Below, one piece after another: positions 1-3,934 of a stretch of DNA of 5,875 nucleotides. The position numbers and the translations under genes were made by a program. How positions within the stretch are numbered: the first letter of the stretch is position 1; each line of letters starts with the position of its first letter. The notes below the pieces were generated by a model that worked only from the letters and a program-made list of their open reading frames with translations, had not been told where the DNA came from and searched no databases. Source of the DNA: Persebacter sp051009035 (GTDB lineage Bacteria; Pseudomonadota; Gammaproteobacteria; Tethybacterales; Persebacteraceae); the NCBI GenBank assembly GCA_051009035.1, contig JBPCWY010000136.1, positions 1 through 5,875 on the forward strand, written 5' to 3'.

Positions 1-243
1 ATGACGCGCGGAAGTGTTTGCGGAGGAAGATTCGCCCGCGCCGCCGTTCAATTTTTTGCCCGTCGCATCGCAAAACACAATATTTCTATCGTCGTCTCTG
101 CCGTAGCCGCCGACCGGCGAGGCGGGCGGCGGAGTAGCGGACGGCAAAACGGAAGATTGCCCGCCGCCGCCGCACGCCGCCAAAACGCCGGCAACGGCAA
201 CCCCCGCAAAACCCGCCCCCAACAATCTCCCCCAAAAAAGCAT
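1..243 (-). CDS. Lipoprotein of unknown function, N-terminal part (runs off left edge)
   Basis: Read directly on the minus strand, an ATG at 243-241 opens 81 codons without a stop to the window edge. The N-terminus is a lipoprotein signal peptide: MLFWGR, a hydrophobic Gly/Ala/Val stretch, then the lipobox L-A-A-C with the lipidated Cys at residue 24. Gly25 follows rather than Asp, which by the usual rule favours the outer membrane. After the Cys comes a Gly-rich then Pro/Ser-rich linker (about residues 25-45) and a polar segment containing GRDDDRNIVFCDATGKK. No domain is recognisable in what is visible. No other ATG, GTG or TTG upstream in this frame gives a sensible signal peptide. No Shine-Dalgarno sequence precedes the ATG; instead a TATAAT ends 6 bases before it. 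The gene is divergent from the copper operon. The signal peptide makes me fairly sure it is real; its function is unknown. Confidence 0.75.
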   Translation of the reverse strand, partial: MLFWGRLLGAGFAGVAVAGVLAACGGGGQSSVLPSATPPPASPVGGYGRDDDRNIVFCDATGKKLNGGAGESSSANTSARH

Positions 244-249
244 TTTTTG

Positions 250-255
250 ATTATA
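250..255 (-). promoter_or_regulatory. Candidate -10 box (TATAAT) of the lipoprotein gene
   Basis: On the minus strand, 255-250 reads TATAAT exactly, ending 6 bases before the lipoprotein ATG. Transcription normally starts about 6-8 bases after a -10 box, so the mRNA would begin at or beside the start codon and be leaderless. This fits the absence of a ribosome binding site. No good -35 hexamer is seen at 16-18 bp; that position falls in the left arm of the palindromic element and reads CGCGGG. The match could be chance in an AT-rich stretch. Confidence 0.35.
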
Positions 256-269
256 CAGATTTGCCCGCC

Positions 270-375
270 ATTCCCGCGAAAACGGGCATCCAGCCCTTTC
301 CGCAAAGCGGAAACTTTTGCCGCCAACAACGGAGCAGTAAACGCCGCCAGTTTAGATTCCTGCTTTCGCAGGAAT
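270..375. repeat. Composite palindromic (MITE/REP-like) element
   Basis: Three hairpins lie in a row. The left arm is ATTCCCG (270-276) / CGGGCAT (283-289), with one mismatch. In the middle is a perfect TTTCCGC (297-303) AAA GCGGAAA (307-313). The right arm is a perfect ATTCCTGC (356-363) TTTC GCAGGAAT (368-375). The two outer arms are also inverted repeats of one another: about 19 of 25 positions match when the right arm is reverse-complemented. Such ATTCC...GGAAT arm pairs are widespread interspersed repeats in beta- and gammaproteobacteria and resemble the neisserial dRS3 motif. Translated, they give the familiar spurious strings SFLRKQES and SCFRRNDE. There is no transposase inside. It lies between the divergent lipoprotein gene and copper operon. 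The exact element ends are uncertain without other copies. Confidence 0.7.
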
Positions 376-391
376 GATGAAATACGCCGCC

Positions 392-470
392 ATTTCCGCT
401 CCACCCGATTTCCGCTCCGCCTACTATTTCCGCCCTACCCGTATTTCCGCCCCGCCCGTTATTTCCGAAT
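392..470. repeat. Degenerate ~17-bp tandem repeat, about 4.5 units
   Basis: Units beginning ATTTCCG start at 392, 408, 426, 443 and 461, spaced 16, 18, 17 and 18 bases apart. Units one to four continue as C-rich CTCCACCCG, CTCCGCCTA, CCCTACCCG and CCCCGCCCG; the fifth is cut short. The spacing is irregular and not a multiple of three, which argues against a coding repeat. It lies in the gene-free stretch 244-599, between the palindromic element and the candidate copper promoter. Its function is unknown. It may simply be a low-complexity expansion or may carry repeated protein-binding sites. Confidence 0.6.
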
Positions 471-523
471 TTTGCGGGGGGTTGCGGCAATTTGCGGTTG
501 AATGAAAAAAATTCTAAAAAAGA

Positions 524-554
524 TTCGCTTTTCCGTTGGGGAAAGGTTTATATT
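524..554 (+). promoter_or_regulatory. Candidate MerR/CueR-type copper-responsive promoter of the cop operon
   Basis: A -10 hexamer TATATT (549-554) and a weak -35 hexamer TTCGCT (524-529) are separated by 19 bp. This over-long spacing is characteristic of promoters activated by MerR-family metal sensors. Within and just overlapping the spacer is a dyad, CTTTTCC (528-534) - GTTGG - GGAAAGG (540-546), whose arms match at 6 of 7 positions. The arrangement and the GGAAAGGTTTA edge resemble CueR operators as I recall them (CCTTCC-n7-GGAAGG followed by TTTA). Transcription would start near 561, giving a leader of about 40 nt before the cupredoxin ATG at 600. The position directly ahead of a copper operon supports the call. 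No cueR gene is in the window and the -35 is poor, so this is a well-motivated prediction rather than a certainty. Confidence 0.5.
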
Positions 555-599
555 AGCGTTTACGGGCGCAATTTGGACGCTTGGCGGGAATGCAATATT

Positions 600-1124
600 A
601 TGAAATTTTTATTTATTTTAATCGGCGCGATGCTGGCGGGCGGCGCATTTGCCGCCGGAAGCGGCGACCACAGCCACGGCGAAGCGGCGAATATCGGCGA
701 ACCCGCCGCCGCGGAAAACGCCGGACGGACGGTGGAAATTATTCTGCGCGACAATTATTACGAACCGGAATTCGTGCATGTGCGGGCGGGCGAAATCGTC
801 CGCTTTGCCGTCAAAAACGAAGGGCGGCTGGTGCATGAATTTAACATCGGCACCGCCGCAATGCACGCCGCCCACAAAGACGAAATGCTGATGATGGTGC
901 AGCACGGCGTTTTGTTTCCCGACCGCATTGACCGCGAAAAAATGGCGGCGGGCGGCGATGACGGGCACTCCATGAAACACGACGACCCCAACAGCATTTT
1001 GCTGGAACCGGGCATGGCGGGCGAATTGGCGTGGAAATTTTCGGAAACGGGAAAATTGGAATTCGCCTGCAACATTCCCGGGCATTACGAATCGGGAATG
1101 GTCGGCGAATTTAAATGGCAATAA
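600..1124 (+). CDS. Periplasmic cupredoxin-like copper-tolerance protein (CopI-like)
   Basis: The 174-residue product has a Sec signal peptide (MKFLFILIGAMLAGGAFA, cleavage near residues 18-19), a short linker with HSHG (24-27), and a cupredoxin domain from about residue 43 to the end. The type 1 copper ligands are all visible: His79 in LVHEFNIG, then Cys157, His162 and Met167 in CNIPGHYESGM, a C-x4-H-x4-M blue-copper signature. Between His79 and Cys157 lies a His/Met-rich loop (HAAHKDEMLMMVQH and HSMKHDD, about 89-128) likely to bind extra copper. This pattern matches the small cupredoxins found beside copA in proteobacteria, such as CopI, which protect the periplasm from copper. I chose ATG 600 because it starts the signal peptide; an upstream TTG at 492 would add 36 unlikely residues. 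GGCGGGAA (583-590) is a weak ribosome binding site. It is first in the operon, 16 bases before copA. Confidence 0.9.
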   Translation: MKFLFILIGAMLAGGAFAAGSGDHSHGEAANIGEPAAAENAGRTVEIILRDNYYEPEFVHVRAGEIVRFAVKNEGRLVHEFNIGTAAMHAAHKDEMLMMVQHGVLFPDRIDREKMAAGGDDGHSMKHDDPNSILLEPGMAGELAWKFSETGKLEFACNIPGHYESGMVGEFKWQ

Positions 1125-1140
1125 TGCAAGGGGAAAACCC

Positions 1141-2949
1141 ATGAAAAAACGCGCAACAAAACATGCAATAATATTGGCGGCGGGTGCGGCGTTAATTTTC
1201 GCCCCCGCAATGGCGGGCGATTACCTCGCCAAAACGGGCGGCGTCGCCGCGCGCGCGATACATAACGCGCCGGGCGAAAAAATGCACGCGCTGACGATTG
1301 ACCCGGTGATTATTGATACCGGCGGATTTCGGCGCGAAGGCGTGGGATTTAACGGCGCGTCCCCCGGGCCGGTTTTGGTTTTTGACGAAGGCGAAGAAGT
1401 TGAAATTCGCGTCAAAAATAATTTAAGCGTGGAAAGTTCAATTCATTGGCACGGCATGATTTTGCCCTTCCAAATGGACGGCGTGCCGGACATTAGCTTT
1501 GACGGCATCGCGCCGGGCGAAACTTTTGTATACCGCTTTCCCGTTGCGCAGTCCGGCACATACTGGTTTCACAGCCATTCGGGATTTCAAGAACCGGACG
1601 GCGCCTACGGCGCAATCGTCATCCGCCCGAAAGAGCGCGAACCGTTCCGCTACGACCGCGAATATGTCGTGCAGCTTGCGGACGCGCATCCGCACCGCGG
1701 CAAAAAAATCATGCGCAACTTAAAAACGCTGGACGATTATTACAACCGGCAACAGCCGACGCTCGGCGCTTTTTTCGGCGAAATTAAAGAAAAAGGTTTC
1801 GGCGCGGCGGTCGCCAACCGCGCGGCATGGGGCAACATGCGCATGCTCGCTTCCGACATAGAAGATGTGCAGGGATTTACGCCGCTGATTAACGGCAAAA
1901 GCGCGGCGCAAAACTGGACGGCGGAATTTAAACCGGACGAGCGCGTCCGTTTGCGTTTTATTAATTCTTCGGCGATGGCGTTTTTTGATATCCGCATTCC
2001 CGGCTTGGACATGACAATCGTTAACGCGGACGGCAACAATGTGCAGCCGGTGCCGGTGGACGAATTTCGCATCGCCGTCGCCGAAACTTACGATGTCATC
2101 GTCCGCCCGCACGAAAACCGCGCCTATTCCATTATCGCCGAATCCATGGGACGGACGGCGTTGGGACGGGCGACCCTCATGCCGAAAGGCGAAAAATTCG
2201 GCGCGGAAAATGTTCCAAAATTGCGCCGCCCGCCCCAATTAACTTTCGCCGACATGGCGCTGGCGCACGGCGGCGGACACGGCGGGCATGACATGGCGGC
2301 GATGAATCATGATTCCGGCGGCGCGGAAAATGACGGGCATGAAATGAACCAGCATGAAACGAATCAAAACGAAAATATGGCGGACGGCGAACACGGCGGG
2401 CATGGGATGAATCATAACGGCATGAATCATGGCAACGGCGCGCCCAATCCTTTTTACGCGGAAGGCAGCGGATTAATTCCGGAAGCGGCAAACGGCGGAA
2501 AATTTTTGTCTTACGCCGATTTGCGCGCGCAAAAACCGCTGTACCCGGAACGCCCGCCAACGCGCGAAATTGAATTAAGATTAACCGGCAACATGGAGCG
2601 TTATTCGTGGTCCATCAACGGCGTCAAATACGCCGATTCCGAACCCTTGCGTTTGCAATACGGGGAGCGCGTGCGGTTTAAATTCGTCAACGAAACGATG
2701 ATGACGCATCCCATGCACCTGCACGGCATGTGGTCTATTTTGGATGTCGGCGCGGGCGAATGGAATCCGGTAAAACATGTCGTCAGCATCGCGCCTTCCA
2801 CCGAAGTATATTTTGAAACGGAAGTAGACGCGCCGGGCAGATGGGCGTTTCATTGCCACCTTTCCTACCACGCCGCCGCCGGCATGTTCCGCGAAGTCGT
2901 CGTGGAAGGCGCGCCGGAAAACGGCAAAACCGCGGCAAAAACGGAATAG
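1141..2949 (+). CDS. copA: Copper-resistance multicopper oxidase CopA (PcoA family)
   Basis: A 602-residue periplasmic multicopper oxidase of the PcoA/CopA type, thought to oxidise Cu(I) and bind copper. All four copper-ligand blocks are present: HWHG at 102-105, HSH at 144-146, HPMHLHG at 523-529, and HCHLSYH...M with His571, Cys572, His573, His577 and Met582, so type 1 and trinuclear sites look intact. Family stretches such as RFINSSAM, FDIRIPGLDMT and VDEFRIAVAETYDVIV are evident. Residues 376-433 form a His/Met-rich insert with 10 His and 6 Met, including three MNH motifs, at the place where PcoA carries its Met-rich copper-binding loop. The leader (MKKRATKH then a hydrophobic core ending APAMA) is a Sec-type signal with no twin-arginine pair, unlike the usual Tat-exported CopA. 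A good ribosome binding site, AAGGGGA (1128-1134), lies 6 bases before the ATG. The stop overlaps the copB start by one base. Confidence 0.96.
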   Translation: MKKRATKHAIILAAGAALIFAPAMAGDYLAKTGGVAARAIHNAPGEKMHALTIDPVIIDTGGFRREGVGFNGASPGPVLVFDEGEEVEIRVKNNLSVESSIHWHGMILPFQMDGVPDISFDGIAPGETFVYRFPVAQSGTYWFHSHSGFQEPDGAYGAIVIRPKEREPFRYDREYVVQLADAHPHRGKKIMRNLKTLDDYYNRQQPTLGAFFGEIKEKGFGAAVANRAAWGNMRMLASDIEDVQGFTPLINGKSAAQNWTAEFKPDERVRLRFINSSAMAFFDIRIPGLDMTIVNADGNNVQPVPVDEFRIAVAETYDVIVRPHENRAYSIIAESMGRTALGRATLMPKGEKFGAENVPKLRRPPQLTFADMALAHGGGHGGHDMAAMNHDSGGAENDGHEMNQHETNQNENMADGEHGGHGMNHNGMNHGNGAPNPFYAEGSGLIPEAANGGKFLSYADLRAQKPLYPERPPTREIELRLTGNMERYSWSINGVKYADSEPLRLQYGERVRFKFVNETMMTHPMHLHGMWSILDVGAGEWNPVKHVVSIAPSTEVYFETEVDAPGRWAFHCHLSYHAAAGMFREVVVEGAPENGKTAAKTE

Positions 2950-3656
2950 TGTTTTCCCGAATATTATGCGCCGCGCTCGCCGCCGCCGCGCCCTTGGCGG
3001 CGGCAAAAGAAGAAGCGCTGGTTTACGGCGCGCAGTTGGAAGAATTTGAATTGCGCCGCGGCAAAGACGGGGAAAAATTTCTCGCCTGGGACGGCGGCGT
3101 TTTTGCCGGCAACGACAATTTAAAAATTCGCTGGATTTCCGAAGGCGAATACGACATGCGCGAAAATAATTTTGCGCATTCCGAAAACCGCCTCGTCGCG
3201 CAAATTCCCGTGTCCATGTTTTTTGACGCCAAAGCCGGCGTGCGGCTGGATACTTACGGCGGCGGGCGCGAACGCTGGCACGCCGTGCTGGGCGCGACCG
3301 GACTCGCGCCGCAATGGTTTGAGATTGACGCCGATTTGTTTGTCGGCGAAAGCGGGCGCGCTTCGGCGCGCTTGGACGCCGAATACGAATTGTTATTTAC
3401 CAACCGTTTGTTTACCGTATTTTCGGCGGAATCAACTTACGCTTTCGCTTCCGACCAAAAAGCGGAAATTGGCGCGGGCGTTGCGGATTTGGAAGCGGGC
3501 GCGCGGTTGAGTTACGATTTAATTGACCGCAGCGTTGCGCCGTATATCGGCGCGGTATACGAAAAGAAATACGGCAAAACGGCGGACATCGCGCGCGAAC
3601 ACGGCGAAGCGGACGAAGAATGGTTTTTTGTCGCGGGCGTAAAATTAATGCTGTAA
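2949..3656 (+). CDS. copB: Outer-membrane copper-resistance protein CopB (short form)
   Basis: A 235-residue protein of the CopB/PcoB family, an outer-membrane beta-barrel that accompanies CopA in copper resistance. Family-like stretches are the N-terminal YGAQLEEFELRRGKDGEKF..AWDGGVFAGND, IRWISEGEYD, and the C-terminal APYIGAVYEKKYGKTAD..FFVAGVKLML, ending in hydrophobic residues as outer-membrane barrels do. The start chosen is GTG 2949-2951, which shares its G with the copA stop (TAGTG), implying translational coupling. It gives a clean signal peptide: FSRILCAALAAAAPLAAA, cleaved near residue 19. An ATG at 2841 in the same frame lies inside copA and adds an Arg-rich stretch with no signal character. 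No clear separate ribosome binding site is seen. Unlike typical CopB, there is no Met/His-rich repeat region after the signal peptide, so the protein is near the minimal barrel domain. Its last 39 bases are repeated downstream. Confidence 0.9.
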   Translation: MFSRILCAALAAAAPLAAAKEEALVYGAQLEEFELRRGKDGEKFLAWDGGVFAGNDNLKIRWISEGEYDMRENNFAHSENRLVAQIPVSMFFDAKAGVRLDTYGGGRERWHAVLGATGLAPQWFEIDADLFVGESGRASARLDAEYELLFTNRLFTVFSAESTYAFASDQKAEIGAGVADLEAGARLSYDLIDRSVAPYIGAVYEKKYGKTADIAREHGEADEEWFFVAGVKLML

Positions 3657-3666
3657 TTTCTGCCGC

Positions 3667-3701
3667 CGGTTTTTTTCGCGGTAAAACCGCAAAACTTTTT
3701 T
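3667..3701 (+). terminator. Putative rho-independent terminator of the cop operon (copy 1)
   Basis: CGGTTTT (3667-3673) pairs perfectly with AAAACCG (3683-3689), and a T6 run follows at 3696-3701. An alternative tighter hairpin, GCGGT-AAA-ACCGC (3678-3690), is also possible. It lies 10 bases after the copB stop. The stem is AT-rich and the T-run starts 6 bases after it, so termination may be partial. Confidence 0.4.
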
Positions 3702-3814
3702 CAACGCAAACAATATCCGGCAAGGCGAAAAAATTCCGCTTCATTTATTAAACTTGCCGAAGACCGAATGGTTTTTTGTCGCGGGCGTAAAATTAATGCT
3801 GTAATTTCTGCCGC

Positions 3815-3850
3815 CGGTTTTTTTCGCGGCAAAACCGTAAAAAATTTTTT
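3815..3850 (+). terminator. Putative terminator hairpin, duplicated copy 2
   Basis: This is the copy-2 counterpart of the hairpin after copB. CGGTTTT (3815-3821) pairs with AAAACCG (3831-3837), then comes a 12-base palindrome AAAAAATTTTTT (3839-3850). The competing small hairpin of copy 1 is broken here by a T-to-C change, but GCCGC/GCGGC pairing becomes possible. It would back up readthrough from the first site. Confidence 0.35.
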
Positions 3851-3901
3851 CAACGCACACAATATCCGGCGGGGTGAAAAAATTCCGCAGTGTTTATTAA
3901 A

Positions 3902-3930
3902 CTTGCCGAAAGCAAGCGGGTTATTTTTTT
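3902..3930 (+). terminator. Putative terminator at the end of the copper operon region
   Basis: CTTGC (3902-3906) and GCAAG (3912-3916) form a perfect 5-bp stem with loop CGAAA, followed by CGGG and the T-rich run TTATTTTTTT (3921-3930). The T-run is on the plus strand, so it best serves rightward transcription, stopping it just before the convergent peptidase gene whose stop is at 3935. The matching place in copy 1 of the duplication lacks the right half of this stem. The stem is short, so confidence is moderate. Confidence 0.4.
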
Positions 3931-3934
3931 CAAT

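Larger units (their letters stand above)
3618..3909 (+). repeat. Tandem ~148-bp duplication including the copB 3' end
   Basis: Copy 1 spans about 3618-3765 and copy 2 about 3766-3909. The first 64 bases of each (3618-3681 and 3766-3829) are identical. The rest differs by about ten substitutions and a one-base indel, for roughly 92% identity overall by hand alignment. The first 39 bases of copy 1 are the last 12 codons and stop of copB (EWFFVAGVKLML). Copy 2 therefore carries an untranslated duplicate of that C-terminus, stop codon included, with no start of its own. Both copies contain the same terminator-like hairpin. The divergence in the noncoding half, against none in the first 64 bases, suggests an old duplication, possibly with local gene conversion. 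Confidence 0.9.

Noticed and set aside
48..404. Minus-strand open frame of 118 codons containing SFLRKQES
   Set aside because: It is a translation of the palindromic repeat plus an out-of-frame reading of the lipoprotein gene.
392..470. Possible CRISPR array
   Set aside because: Units of 16-18 bases follow each other directly with no unique spacers, and are too short and degenerate.
1..501. Plus-strand open frame of 166 codons at the left edge
   Set aside because: It runs antisense to the lipoprotein gene and through the palindromic element; strings such as SCFRRNDE are the usual spurious translation of such repeats. It has no ribosome binding site and no domain.
492..599. Upstream TTG extension of the cupredoxin gene
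   Set aside because: It would put 36 residues before a clean signal peptide and would include the predicted promoter. ATG 600 is far better.
618..1142. Long minus-strand open frame opposite the cupredoxin gene
   Set aside because: It is a shadow in GC-rich coding DNA. The plus strand has a signal peptide and a full set of copper ligands.
2841..2948. Upstream ATG extension of copB inside copA
   Set aside because: It gives an Arg-rich N-terminus with no export signal. GTG 2949 gives a proper signal peptide and a one-base overlap typical of coupled genes.
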